Below, in pieces: positions 52,301-60,102 of a DNA stretch of 64,000 nt (position 1 is the first letter of the stretch; the number at the start of each line of letters is the position of its first letter). Location: contig NZ_LT635772.1 in the NCBI RefSeq assembly GCF_900128415.1, positions 1,488,001-1,552,000 of the forward strand, in the 5' to 3' direction. Both the position numbers and the translations under genes were made by a program. The stretch is from Anaerococcus mediterraneensis (GTDB lineage: Bacteria > Bacillota > Clostridia > Tissierellales > Peptoniphilaceae). Below the pieces are notes generated by a model, which saw only the letters and a program-made list of their open reading frames with translations, did no database searches and was not told where the DNA came from.

Positions 52301-54460
52301 ATTTGCTTTTTCTAAATTAGCTTGGGCTTGTTTAGCTTCTTGTTCTGCTTTGTCTTTAGCTTGATTAGCTTTTTCTAAATCTGTTTTTGCTTGGGCTAAT
52401 TCTGTCGCTGTTGCACTACTTGATTCTTGTAGAGTTTTTAAGTTTTCTTCTGCAAGTTTTTGAGCTTCCTTGGCCTTGGTTTCTGCTTCTTGGGCTTTTT
52501 TGGCTGCGGCTTGGGCTTCATTGACAGATTTTTGAGCTTCTTCTTTAGCTTTTGCTATTTCTTCATTAGCTTTTCTTTCGGTTTCTTCTGCCTTGGCTTG
52601 AGCTAAAGCTTTTTCTTCTTCTGATTTTGTTTTATCTTTCTTTGCTTCTTCTGCTTCAGCTTTTGCTTTTTTAGCTTCTTCTTGAGCTGCTTGCGCTTTT
52701 GTGTTTGCTTCTTCTGCAGCGGCTTGGGCCTTGCTTGCTTTTTCATTTGCTTCGGCTGCCTCTGTTTGGGCTTTTTGAGCAGCTGCTTTTGCTTCTGCTA
52801 GCTGATTTTCAATTTCAGATTTTTCTTTTGTTAGATTTTCTTTTTCTTTTTTAAGATTTTCTATATTTTCTTGCGCTTTTTCTAAATTAGCTTTTGCCTC
52901 TTGTGCTTGAGCCTTTGCATCTATAGCTTCTTTTGCAACTTTTTCTTTTTCTTCATTTGCTTGTTTGAGATCTATTTGAGCTTTTTCTAAATCTTTTTGC
53001 GCTTTTTCTTTTTCAGCTTGGCTTGCTTGATTTGATTGCTCTAGTTCCTTTACCTTAGACTTAGCTGCTTCTTCACCTTTTTTAGCAAGCTTTTCTGCTT
53101 CTACTGCCTTTGCTTTTGCTTCATTAGCTGCTTCTACTAATTCGTTAGCTTTAGAATTAGCTTGTGCAATTTGCTCTTGAGCATCTTTTTTAGCTTTTTC
53201 TGCATTTGCTTTTTCTACTTCTACTTGAGCTTGGGCTTCTTTTGCTTTTTGCTCAGCAATTTTCTTTTCATTTTCTGATAAGCTTGCATTATTTCTTGCA
53301 GCTTCTGCTTGTCTTTTTGCCTCTTCTGCTGCTTTTTTCGCTTCTTGTAGATTTCTTTCAGCTTCTTGAGCTTTACTTTGAGCTTCTTGTGCATCTTTTT
53401 GTGCTTTTTCTATTTCCAATTTGCTTTTTGCTAGGGCATCTTGAGATTCTTGGGATGCTTGTTTGGCTTTGTCTAGCTCGCCTTTAAGTCTTGTTATTTC
53501 AGCATCTTTTTCTTTTATTTGTTTCTTTAATTCCTCAATTTCTTTTTGTAGCTTTTCGTACTGATTATCGTTCTCAGTCTTAATGGTAACTAAATCTTCT
53601 ATATCCACTATAATGCTAGATCCATCATAATAAATAATTTCTATTTTCTTATCCATAGTGCTACCAGATCCAAAATTAAGCGTCTTAACGTGAGGATTTA
53701 CCCTCTTAACATTTTGTGTAATTGCTGACCTATACTTGCCTATATTATTTATATCTTCTACTTCTACTTTTTCTGGCTGTTTAAAAGGATAACGATCACA
53801 ATCTTGCTTTTCTCTTAGAATTTGGCTAAATTCAATATAATTTGAGCTACCATCCCTATAAATAATCTTAAAACTATGACCATTACCACTCATTCTAACT
53901 TCATCATAGTTAGGGTTAAGTTCTTTGATTACAGAAATAATATAATCTTCTTCTTCATAGCTTAAACTACTAATATCATCAACTACTATCTTCTCATCCG
54001 GTAATTTAGCAGGATATTTTTCGTTATCTCTCTCCTCTTCCGGAGTTGCTCCACTTGAAGAATCTGTTTCAAGATTCTTATTTGATACAACCCATGAACC
54101 ATTTATATAAAATTCAACTTTATCTTTTTTTGATACTCTTGGCTGTATAAATAATTCTTCATCATCATGGACTCCCCAGACATTTCCAGAATATTTTCCT
54201 TTCTTTATTTTTTTTCCATCACTTACTTGCTTATAAGTTATACCATTTATTCTTACACCATTAATACTTCTTAAGGTGCCTCTATTATACTTAAATTTAA
54301 ACTTAGTATAATTCTCCTTAGAGCTTCTCTCGCTATATGTATGGGCATAGCTGATTGAATGATTACTAATAAGACTATCGCTTTGACCCTTAATCATTCC
54401 ACCAAAATTTATAAGTAGAGCTAAGCTTGTAATGCTTGCAATGCTTTTAATACTTTTCAT
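49346..54460 (-). CDS. Giant secreted coiled-coil protein with internal repeats
   Basis: I start at ATG 54460 (MKSIKSIASIT), with CGGAGG before it. The ATG at 54502 lies upstream of the predicted transcription start and is excluded. The 1704-residue product has a signal peptide (residues ~1-30) and an unrecognised N-terminal domain (~40-130). Two copies of a ~65-residue module ending in Y-(R/Y)-DGSS follow (~150-290; the same layout as modules in adhesins of anaerobic cocci). A very long Ala/Lys/Glu coiled coil (~298-1535) contains 190- and 197-residue repeats. A Pro-Gly-Thr spacer (~1540-1590) leads to a 100-residue helical end domain. No LPXTG motif or membrane tail is present, so it is secreted or held non-covalently. 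The promoter abuts a Fur-like box. Confidence 0.85.
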   Translation of the reverse strand: MKSIKSIASITSLALLINFGGMIKGQSDSLISNHSISYAHTYSERSSKENYTKFKFKYNRGTLRSINGVRINGITYKQVSDGKKIKKGKYSGNVWGVHDDEELFIQPRVSKKDKVEFYINGSWVVSNKNLETDSSSGATPEEERDNEKYPAKLPDEKIVVDDISSLSYEEEDYIISVIKELNPNYDEVRMSGNGHSFKIIYRDGSSNYIEFSQILREKQDCDRYPFKQPEKVEVEDINNIGKYRSAITQNVKRVNPHVKTLNFGSGSTMDKKIEIIYYDGSSIIVDIEDLVTIKTENDNQYEKLQKEIEELKKQIKEKDAEITRLKGELDKAKQASQESQDALAKSKLEIEKAQKDAQEAQSKAQEAERNLQEAKKAAEEAKRQAEAARNNASLSENEKKIAEQKAKEAQAQVEVEKANAEKAKKDAQEQIAQANSKANELVEAANEAKAKAVEAEKLAKKGEEAAKSKVKELEQSNQASQAEKEKAQKDLEKAQIDLKQANEEKEKVAKEAIDAKAQAQEAKANLEKAQENIENLKKEKENLTKEKSEIENQLAEAKAAAQKAQTEAAEANEKASKAQAAAEEANTKAQAAQEEAKKAKAEAEEAKKDKTKSEEEKALAQAKAEETERKANEEIAKAKEEAQKSVNEAQAAAKKAQEAETKAKEAQKLAEENLKTLQESSSATATELAQAKTDLEKANQAKDKAEQEAKQAQANLEKANESIENLKKEKENLTKEKSEIENQLAEAKTAAEKAQKEAAEANEKASKAQAAAEEANTKAQAAQEEAKKAKAEAEEAKKDKTKSEEEKALAQAKAEETERKANEEIAKAKEEAQKSVNEAQAAAKKAQEAETKAKEAQKLAEENLKTLQESSSATATELAQAKTDLEKANQAKDKAEQEAKQAQANLEKANESIENLKKEKENLTKEKSEIENQLAEAKTAAEKAQKEAAEANEKASKAQAAAEEANTKAQAAQEEAQKAKAEAEEAKKDKTKSEEEKAKAIAKAKEAENKAKEEIEAAKAAAKESVEQAKTALQAAVEAEQKAKDAQAAAEDKLKKLEQASGATETDLAQAKKDLEETKAELEKVKEEKTKAMAQAKEALATLEKANKEIENLKKEKEEIQDQLDAARQAAKEAKEEASAAKDAAQAANEKASKAQAAAEEANTKAQAAQEEAQKAKAEAEEAKKDKTKSEEEKALAIAKAKEAENKAKEEIEAAKAAAKESVEQAKTALQAAVEAEQKAKDAQAAAEDKLKKLEQASGATETDLAQAKKDLEETKAELEKVKEEKTKAMAQAKEALATLEKANKEIENLKKEKEEIQDQLDAARQAAKEAKEEASAAKDAAQAANEKASKAQAAAEEANTKAQAAQEEAQKAKDQAEKAKEDARQAHLEAEKVKSDLAKSEEEKKAAENKALQAQAKAEEAEARAKKVEQEAKDQIEAAESKAKDLVMAAQEAESKAKEAERKAKIAQENAETKLKELEASDQASKAELAEVKAELEKTKKDLEKSEQARKDAEARREQAEKALEELKKNNTAGNEGTDTQTPGTTEPGTNQPGTGTQTPGTTEPGTSQPGTGTQTPGTSQPGASTKDPVVPAPKTPEYKYHEDKHRTNVNESYGFYLLHSGMLNIKDTDKHSLDDNDIYRRLKQAYEKLSRTENAARFLLEHYPETVKPVRKDLEALIEKSYKLRLIAKQRLEKFEASMANR
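50286..51467. repeat. Two tandem 591-bp units (197 residues each) in the coiled coil
   Basis: Units 50286-50876 and 50877-51467 match closely; for example the 186-base antisense windows at 50547-50732 and 51138-51323 encode the same peptide. Each carries the marker EQASGATETDLAQAKKDL. The membrane-distal copy diverges at its edge, where the coiled coil changes to the terminal segment. Confidence 0.85.
51468..52607. repeat. Two tandem 570-bp units (190 residues each) in the coiled coil
   Basis: Units 51468-52037 and 52038-52607 are nearly identical and carry the marker LQESSSATATELAQAKTDLE. They share the EKASKAQAAAEEANTKAQAA block with the 591-bp units but differ elsewhere, so two repeat types were amplified separately. 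Confidence 0.85.
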
Positions 54461-54492
54461 AATACCTCCGAAATATTTGTTATTCTTTTGAT

Positions 54493-54521
54493 ATTTTAAC
54501 ACACGATAAGTTTAAAGTCAA
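54493..54521 (-). promoter_or_regulatory. Promoter of the giant coiled-coil gene
   Basis: Minus strand TTGACT (54521-54516), 17 bases, TAAAAT (54498-54493). The start of transcription is expected at about 54486. Confidence 0.8.
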
Positions 54522-54536
54522 TGATAATGATTATTT
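54522..54536. promoter_or_regulatory. Fur-family box abutting the -35 box
   Basis: TGATAAT-G-ATTATTT matches 13 of 15 positions of the 7-1-7 palindrome seen perfectly at 45077-45091. The rest of the 389-base gap 54461-54849 is AT-rich with no gene visible. Confidence 0.6.
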
Positions 54537-54813
54537 ATATCGGATATTAAAAATATATTTTTATTAATAATAAATATGTACAATAATTATTTTTTAAAGT
54601 TTAAAGGCATAGTAGCTCCAAAAAAGTGACTTTTTGATTTTAAAAGACCCACAGTTCAACTATTTAAAATTATTTACAGATAGATAAGCCCTTTACTTGT
54701 AAGAGCAGGGTTAATCATTACAAGGAATCAAAAATAAATTATACCTCTAGACCATGTTCACTATTTTTTATCAAAAATTTCCCATCATGTAAGATGGCAA
54801 TTTGTTTTGAAAT

Positions 54814-54847
54814 AAAAAAGAGCCTGTCTATTAAACAAGCTCTTTTT
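54814..54847 (-). terminator. Terminator of the SDR gene
   Basis: AAAAAGAGC..TGT pairs with ACA..GCTCTTTTT; 3 bases from the stop codon, with a T-run on the minus strand. Confidence 0.8.
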
Positions 54848-54849
54848 AA

Positions 54850-55608
54850 TTACATTACAGTAAGACCGCCGTCTGATACCAAGATCTGGCCAGTGATGTT
54901 TGATGCTTGGTCAGATGCAAGGAAGAGTAGGTTTGAGGCTATTTCTTCTGCACTTGCAACCATCTTGTCAAGTTTAGGTCCTCTCATAACTACTTCCATT
55001 CCCTTTTCATCAACATTAGTAAAATTCTCTAATATTTCAGTTGCAATTCCACCAGGAGCTACAGCATTGCAACGGATCTTGTCATTTGCATACATTGCAG
55101 CAGTATTTCTTACAAGGCCGTGGATTGCACTCTTTGACATAGTGTAGGCTACTCCAGCCTTACCACCCCTTATACCTGCAATTGATGTTGTGGACACAAT
55201 TGATCCCCCACCTGTCATAAGTGGGATTGCTCCTTTGAAAAGTCTAAAAGATCCTTTTACATTTATATCGAAAATCCAATCCAAATTCTCTTCTGTGCAG
55301 TTAGTAACAGGTTCAAAATTATCCATTACTCCAGCATTTGCGATAAGGACATCGAGTTTTTCATTTTCATTTTTAACTTTTTCAAAAAGTCTATCCACAT
55401 GCTCTTTTTTAGAAACGTCACAAGTTACAGGTATTACTTGACCAGGAAAACCTTGTGCCTTAACCTCATCAGCTAGAGAAATAAGTTTTTCTTCTCTTCT
55501 AGCAACAGCATAGACCTTTGCCCCTTCTTTTGCTGCCATAAGGCTTGCTGCCCTACCAACGCCAGAAGAAGCACCTGTAATTACAAGTATTTTATTTTCA
55601 AATCTCAT
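54850..55608 (-). CDS. Short-chain dehydrogenase/reductase (classical SDR)
   Basis: The 252-residue enzyme has the cofactor loop TGASSGVG (residues 11-18), NAG at 91-93, the catalytic Ser in VSTTSIAG (~139-142), and Tyr155/Lys159 in AYTMSKS. An Arg pair after the second strand (VARREEK) suggests NADP(H). It ends LVSDGGLTVM, the usual SDR C-terminus. It would reduce or oxidise an unknown alcohol or ketone, with 3-oxoacyl or steroid-type substrates possible. It is monocistronic. Confidence 0.9.
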   Translation of the reverse strand: MRFENKILVITGASSGVGRAASLMAAKEGAKVYAVARREEKLISLADEVKAQGFPGQVIPVTCDVSKKEHVDRLFEKVKNENEKLDVLIANAGVMDNFEPVTNCTEENLDWIFDINVKGSFRLFKGAIPLMTGGGSIVSTTSIAGIRGGKAGVAYTMSKSAIHGLVRNTAAMYANDKIRCNAVAPGGIATEILENFTNVDEKGMEVVMRGPKLDKMVASAEEIASNLLFLASDQASNITGQILVSDGGLTVM

Positions 55609-55910
55609 GATTTCCTCCTATATGATTTCTATTTCTGTCTTATTGTAACAATACCCAATTATTAGAAATTTTATTCATAAGCTTCATTCAACAGTTAGTA
55701 TATAATTAATGACATTATGGTAAAGTTTTATGAATTCATTAAAGTTTCTAATTCGTATTTATAAAATGAATTCTAAGACAAAATGTCTTACTAAAGCAAT
55801 GTAACTTTAGAATTATGATTTAAGAAATATTATTGAACAATAAACATCCTTGTTAGAGTTTATAAGTTTAGCTTATTCTGTCTAGATTAATTTGACAATT
55901 AAAAATATGT

Positions 55911-55980
55911 AAAAAAAGCTATATCTTCCTACCGGCATTCATATTTCAACTGTCTACCTGATAGGAATTATAGCTTTTAA
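55911..55980 (-). terminator. Long-loop terminator of the ars operon
   Basis: Minus strand AAAAGCTATA and CCTATC pair with GGTAGG and ATATAGCTTT, ending in TTTTTTT, around a ~25-base loop. The gap 55609-55910 holds AT-rich sequence in which I see no gene. Confidence 0.65.
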
Positions 55981-56012
55981 AAATAACTATTGTTTTATTG
56001 AAAAATCAACCA

Positions 56013-56435
56013 CTATTTTTCATGCAAACTAATTTCATTTTTCTTAATTCTAAAGCTTAAATCCTTAATAATTTTTTCTATCTTAAATATAATTTCCCTA
56101 AAAAACTCATCATCTTGACCTGTTGAGTCTTCTAAATTCTAATCCTCAGTATATTGATTTTCTACAATTGGTCAAATAACATCACATCCCATAGCAATTG
56201 ATATATCAATATCTGGTAGGTCGGAAATCAATTTTGAATGTTGAGTTTTCTCCATATCAATATTGTATATATCTTTCATTAGTCTGACATCATCTTGATT
56301 TATTTGGTTTTTTATTTGTGTCCCAGCTGAATAGGAGTCAAACACATCTGATCCATATTTTTTCCCTAAGGCTTCTGCAATCTGGCTCCTACAGCTATTA
56401 TGCACACATATAAAGGCAACTTTTGCTCTTCTCAT
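56013..56435 (-). pseudogene. Broken arsC-like arsenate reductase, copy 2 (ars operon)
   Basis: From ATG 56435 the frame gives AKVAFICVHNSCRSQIAEAL (P-loop), DVRLMKDIYNIDMEKTQHSK and DISIAMGCDVI, then TGA at the position of the conserved Cys of the GCNVxCP loop. Reading on in the same frame gives PIVENQYTED, TAG at the expected Trp, then NLEDSTGQDDEFFREIIFKI to a final TAG at 56013: 141 codons in all, the normal ArsC length. Two point nonsense changes and no frameshift suggest recent loss. The truncated 87-residue product would keep only the first catalytic Cys and the second in MGC. It lies one base after the thioredoxin-like gene. Confidence 0.85.
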
Positions 56436-56436
56436 T

Positions 56437-56838
56437 TTAATTTAGACCATTGTCTTCTAATAAATCTTTTACTTCATCTTTGTTTAAAACTTTGCCATAG
56501 GATATAACTTTTCCGTTTATAACTAAGGCCGGAGTAGACATAACTCCATAGCTTGCGATTTGAGAAAAGTCTGTAATGTGATCTATTTCTTCTTCAACAC
56601 CAAGTTCAGCGAGTGCTTCCCTGGCTGATTTTTCCAAAGCAAGACATTTCGCACAACCAGAACCTAGTATTTTTATCCCCTTCTCTTGTTTCTTTTCTTC
56701 TGCTTTTTCTATATTTTCTGACGAGTAAACTACATCACAGCAACTTGTTTTTTTAACTTCTTTGCTATCAACAGGCTCACATTTGCCTCCGCAAGTACAA
56801 TCTTTCTCTCTTTTTTCTTTCTTACCAAATAATCTCAT
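56437..56838 (-). CDS. Thioredoxin-like redox protein with Cys-rich N-terminus (ars operon)
   Basis: The start is ATG 56838 (MRLFGKKEKREKDC), with AAGGAGG before it. The 133-residue protein has a Cys-rich head (CTCGGKC, SCCD) that looks like a soft-metal or arsenite-binding tail. A small thioredoxin-fold domain follows with the CxxC motif KILGSGCAKCLALEKSAREA and the cis-Pro segment VMSTPALVINGKVISYGKVL. This is the 'redox-active disulfide protein 2' type often next to ArsP/permease genes. It could supply electrons to arsenate reduction or hand arsenite to the pump; both are inference. Confidence 0.87.
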   Translation of the reverse strand: MRLFGKKEKREKDCTCGGKCEPVDSKEVKKTSCCDVVYSSENIEKAEEKKQEKGIKILGSGCAKCLALEKSAREALAELGVEEEIDHITDFSQIASYGVMSTPALVINGKVISYGKVLNKDEVKDLLEDNGLN

Positions 56839-56914
56839 TTTTTCCTCCTTAATCAACACCTATTGTTTTCACAACAATATTTACTTCTACTTAATATTTT
56901 AATTTATTTGCCCA

Positions 56915-57910
56915 TTAAATTAAAATAGGGCTTAAAATGTTAAATAAGTATCCTACAGCCATTATCCCAAAAATACAAATTCCTATAAATAGGAATAAAA
57001 GCTTTGGTTTAACTGCTTTTTTTAACATTATCAATGATGGTAGACTTAGGGTTGTTACTGCCATCATAAAAGATAGGACGGTTCCTAGTTGAGCACCTTT
57101 TGACAAAAGGGCTTCTGCTATTGGTATAGTTCCAAAAATATCAGCATACATTGGAACTCCAACAATAGTTGCCAAAACCACTCCAAGTGGATTCTTGCTA
57201 CCTAGGATATTTTCTACCCAAGTTTGAGGAATCCAATTGTGTATCAATGACCCTACTCCCACACCTAGTAAAATATAAGGGAAAACTTTTTTGAAAGTAT
57301 CACTAACTTGACTTTTACAAAAATCAACCCTGTCTTTTACTGTTAGGCTTGGAGAGCTAATATCAACTTGACTTGCATTTCTTATAAAATCCTCGACATA
57401 TCTTTCCATGTGCATTTTTTCGATTAGGCTACCGCCAATTACAGCAATAATTAAGCCAAATACTACATATGCTAGGGCAATTTTACCTCCAAAGATACTC
57501 ATAAGTAAAACAAGGCTACCCAAATCAACCATTGGAGAAGATATTAAAAATGAAAAACTCACTCCAATAGGAAGGCCTGCACTTGTAAAGCCCATGAATA
57601 TAGGGATTGAAGAGCATGAACAAAAAGGTGTTACGGTCCCTAGTAAGGCAGATATGATATTTGCCCCTAATCCATCAAAACGTCCCAAGATTTTTTTACT
57701 TCTTTCAGGTGGGAAATAGCTTTGTATATAAGAAATTATAAAAATCAACACACAAAGTAATATTGTAATTTTTACAACATCATAGATGAAAAATTGTAAA
57801 CTTGCTCCTAGTTTTGAACTTATATCAAGGCCAAGATTTGTTAATATTACTCCTATCAATTCATTGAGCCATTTCATACCTAGAATTTGATCTTGAATAA
57901 AATTACCCAT
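56915..57910 (-). CDS. Permease of the ArsP/YraQ (DUF318) family
   Basis: The 331-residue membrane protein has about eight helices. It carries the diagnostic TPFCSCSSIPIFMGFTSAGL with a Cys-x-Cys pair and LISSPMVDLGSLVLLMSIFG, then a repeat-like second half with GVVLATIVGVPMYADIFGTI. ArsP members export trivalent organoarsenicals such as methylarsenite and roxarsone (III). The paired Cys in the helix could bind the metalloid. It lies 2 bases after acr3 and 76 bases before the thioredoxin-like gene. Confidence 0.85.
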   Translation of the reverse strand: MGNFIQDQILGMKWLNELIGVILTNLGLDISSKLGASLQFFIYDVVKITILLCVLIFIISYIQSYFPPERSKKILGRFDGLGANIISALLGTVTPFCSCSSIPIFMGFTSAGLPIGVSFSFLISSPMVDLGSLVLLMSIFGGKIALAYVVFGLIIAVIGGSLIEKMHMERYVEDFIRNASQVDISSPSLTVKDRVDFCKSQVSDTFKKVFPYILLGVGVGSLIHNWIPQTWVENILGSKNPLGVVLATIVGVPMYADIFGTIPIAEALLSKGAQLGTVLSFMMAVTTLSLPSLIMLKKAVKPKLLFLFIGICIFGIMAVGYLFNILSPILI

Positions 57911-57912
57911 CT

Positions 57913-58986
57913 CTAAACTCCGTAAACTTTAGATTCTTTATTTTCTAAAAACCAGCCTTTTGTATTATTAGCAATATTTACTAATAATAACATAAGTGGT
58001 ACTTCAGTAAGAACACCCACAGTACAAGCCAATGCAACTGGTGAATCTATCCCAAAAATCGCTATTGCAACAGCTACAGCTAATTCAAAAAAATTTGAAG
58101 CTCCAATCATGCCTGCTGGTGCAGCTATTTCAAAAGGCAAAGCTACTTTTTTGCTTAATCCATAGGCTATAGCAAAAATTAGGAATGTTTGAAGGGTAAG
58201 TGGAATAGCTATCAATAAAATATGAAATGGGTTTTCTAAAATTATATTTGCTTGTGAAGAAAATATAATTATTAGGGTCAATAATAGACCAAGTGTTGTA
58301 AGCCCATCAAATTTACTTGAAAATTCTTCTTCGAAATATTCCTTTCCTCTTTTATCAGTTACTATCTTCCTTGTGATGGCACCTCCTAATAATGGAATAG
58401 CAACAAATAGGAACACACTGATAAATAATGTACTATATGGTACCACAACATTGGATACACCTAATAAAAACTTCACTATCGGTACAAAAGCAAGTAAAAT
58501 TATTAAATCATTTGTGGCTACTTGAACCACAGTGTAAGCAGGGTCACCCTTTGTAAGAGTCGACCAGACAAAAACCATAGCAGTACATGGCGCAGCTCCG
58601 AGCAAAACAGCCCCCGCTAAATAATCACCTGCCAAATCATTGGCAATGAGATTTTTAAATATAATGAAGAAAAACAAATAGGATATTGCAAACATAGTAA
58701 ATGGTTTTATTAGCCAATTAACAGCCCATGTTACAAACAAGCCTTTTGGATTTTCTCCAACTTTTTTTATACTTTGAAAATCTACTTTCATCATCATTGG
58801 ATAAATCATAATCCAAATTAATATTGCTATTGGCACAGATATACCTGCAATTTGCAATTTGCCTAAAGTAGATGGGATTATAGGTATATATTTTCCTATA
58901 AGTACCCCGATAATCATACAAAATAGTACCCACAAGCTTAAGTATTTTTGGAATAGATTAATTCCCTTATCCTTGTTTTTTTCCAT
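57913..58986 (-). CDS. acr3: Arsenite efflux permease ACR3
   Basis: The 357-residue carrier has ten hydrophobic segments, starting with LFQKYLSLWVLFCMIIGVLI. The ACR3 signature LLGAAPCTAMVFVWSTLTKG contains the essential Cys of the family. The later segment AAPAGMIGASNFFELAVAVA with its Glu is also conserved. It expels As(III) using the proton gradient. It is the second gene of the operon, after arsR. Confidence 0.94.
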   Translation of the reverse strand: MEKNKDKGINLFQKYLSLWVLFCMIIGVLIGKYIPIIPSTLGKLQIAGISVPIAILIWIMIYPMMMKVDFQSIKKVGENPKGLFVTWAVNWLIKPFTMFAISYLFFFIIFKNLIANDLAGDYLAGAVLLGAAPCTAMVFVWSTLTKGDPAYTVVQVATNDLIILLAFVPIVKFLLGVSNVVVPYSTLFISVFLFVAIPLLGGAITRKIVTDKRGKEYFEEEFSSKFDGLTTLGLLLTLIIIFSSQANIILENPFHILLIAIPLTLQTFLIFAIAYGLSKKVALPFEIAAPAGMIGASNFFELAVAVAIAIFGIDSPVALACTVGVLTEVPLMLLLVNIANNTKGWFLENKESKVYGV

Positions 58987-59080
58987 AGTTCTTCTACCTC
59001 CATTATCATTTTTTTCAAAAGATATCTAGCTCTCTTAGTATAGATACATTTAAATATTTCTATGTATAATGCAAAAAAAT

Positions 59081-59392
59081 TTACTTATTCCAAGTGTGAC
59101 AAATACATCCCTCTCCACTATCAAATATTTCCTTTAAGTCGGATTGCATCTCCATCAAAATCTTCTTATTGGCAATGTAATATATATTTTTTCCTTCTCT
59201 TCTGCTAATAACTAGATTAGCATTCTCTAATCTTTTCATATCATTAGATAGGGTTGGTTGTGTAATATCAAATTTTTCTAATATCTCACAAGCACAAAGC
59301 TCATCACAAGATAACATATCAATAATTTCTAATCGTTTTGGATCACTCAAAACTTTTAATTTTTTTGATATCTCTATATATTTGTTCTTCAT
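59081..59392 (-). CDS. arsR: ArsR-family arsenite-responsive repressor
   Basis: The start is ATG 59392 (MKNKYIEISKKLKVL) with AAGGAGG. The upstream ATG at 59449 lies in the promoter. The 103-residue protein has a winged helix with LSDPKRLEIIDMLSCDELCA and the metalloid-binding ELCACE motif (Cys-x-Cys) in helix 3, the recognition helix DITQPTLSNDMKRLENANLV, and a wing (SRREGKNIYYIANK). Two further Cys near the end (GEGCICHTW) may complete a binding site. It is the first gene of the ars operon. Confidence 0.95.
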   Translation of the reverse strand: MKNKYIEISKKLKVLSDPKRLEIIDMLSCDELCACEILEKFDITQPTLSNDMKRLENANLVISRREGKNIYYIANKKILMEMQSDLKEIFDSGEGCICHTWNK

Positions 59393-59418
59393 GTAAACCT
59401 CCTTCCTCTTTTCATAAA

Positions 59419-59447
59419 AAATTATACAAGACATATAGAAGGTTGTC
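59419..59447 (-). promoter_or_regulatory. Consensus promoter of the ars operon
   Basis: Minus strand TTGACA (59447-59442), 17 bases, TATAAT (59424-59419): both hexamers perfect. Such a strong promoter needs a repressor, presumably ArsR binding within the spacer (CTTCTATATG). Confidence 0.88.
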
Positions 59448-59449
59448 AA

Positions 59450-59873
59450 TGTGTTTTTTCTTTATCTCTAGATTTGAAATCATTTTATAGATAATTGTAG
59501 ACTTATCTTGCATTTATATAAAATTCCTTTACTCAATTTAATTAATAAATAATTTCATAATATACTGATAATTAACCTGATATGTTCATTCCACCTATAA
59601 TATTCACAGCGCCTACAGACTAAAGTGCACTAATTCCTCCAAATAATATTTGAACAAAAAAATTAGGCCTTTCTAGAAATCCTATAATCCACCCATTTTA
59701 AAGTTATTTAAGCTATTGTTTCATTTTCATATCAGCAATACCACACTATTTATAGACATTAAGTGCTAAGTATGGATAAATTTTATATTTTTCAAAAGCA
59801 TCATATGTGAGAATAGGTCAATTAATTTTTTAATCTATATCATTCTAGCTACTTTAATCAATAAATATATTTT
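59450..59873. other. Gene-free stretch with a possible decayed membrane-protein frame
   Basis: At about 59570-59700 the minus strand reads NGWIIGFLERPNFFVQILFG, GISAL, stop, SVGAVNIIGGMNISG, stop: hydrophobic and protein-like, but I cannot name it. The rest is AT-rich and empty. Confidence 0.35.
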
Positions 59874-60050
59874 TTATAAATGAAGCGAAAGTCCTGCTAA
59901 GGTTTCAGCAAGAACTCCCACGCATGAATAAACTGCTGTCATTTGCATAGCAGTAAAGTCGTTGACGTTCCTTCCTGCCGTTGTTCTCCCAAATAAAAAA
60001 GACGATGAAGATATCCTCTCCCCGTCTTTAGGTTTGTCTCTCGATTTGAA
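59874..60050 (-). pseudogene. N-terminal fragment of a phage portal protein
   Basis: The minus-strand frame reads IFKSRDKPKDGERISSSSFL, FGRTTAGRNVNDFTAMQMTA, VYSCVGVLAETLAGLSLHL, stop. The TAMQxTAVYSCVxVLAExxAGLxLHL stretch is the characteristic start of HK97-type portal proteins. The remaining ~300 residues are absent. It follows the intact gene at 60103-61167. Confidence 0.8.
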
Positions 60051-60102
60051 TATTAAATTTAAAATGTTTATATTCCTATATCCTTAAATATTTTCACAGG
60101 TG

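Noticed and set aside
49640..53487. Leu/Cys-rich plus-strand and second minus-strand open frames across the giant coiled-coil gene
   Set aside because: They are out-of-frame readings of the Lys/Glu/Ala repeats (antisense CTT and TTT codons give Leu and Phe), lack ribosome sites and recur with the repeat period.
55911..55980. Structured RNA or insertion-element end after the ars operon
   Set aside because: The stem ends in seven T directly downstream of the operon, which a long-loop terminator explains; no transposase or matching second end is nearby.
56172..56174. TGA at a conserved Cys position of arsC read as selenocysteine
   Set aside because: A TAG follows 11 codons later in the same frame at an expected Trp, and no obvious selenocysteine-insertion hairpin is seen directly after the TGA; two nonsense mutations are simpler.
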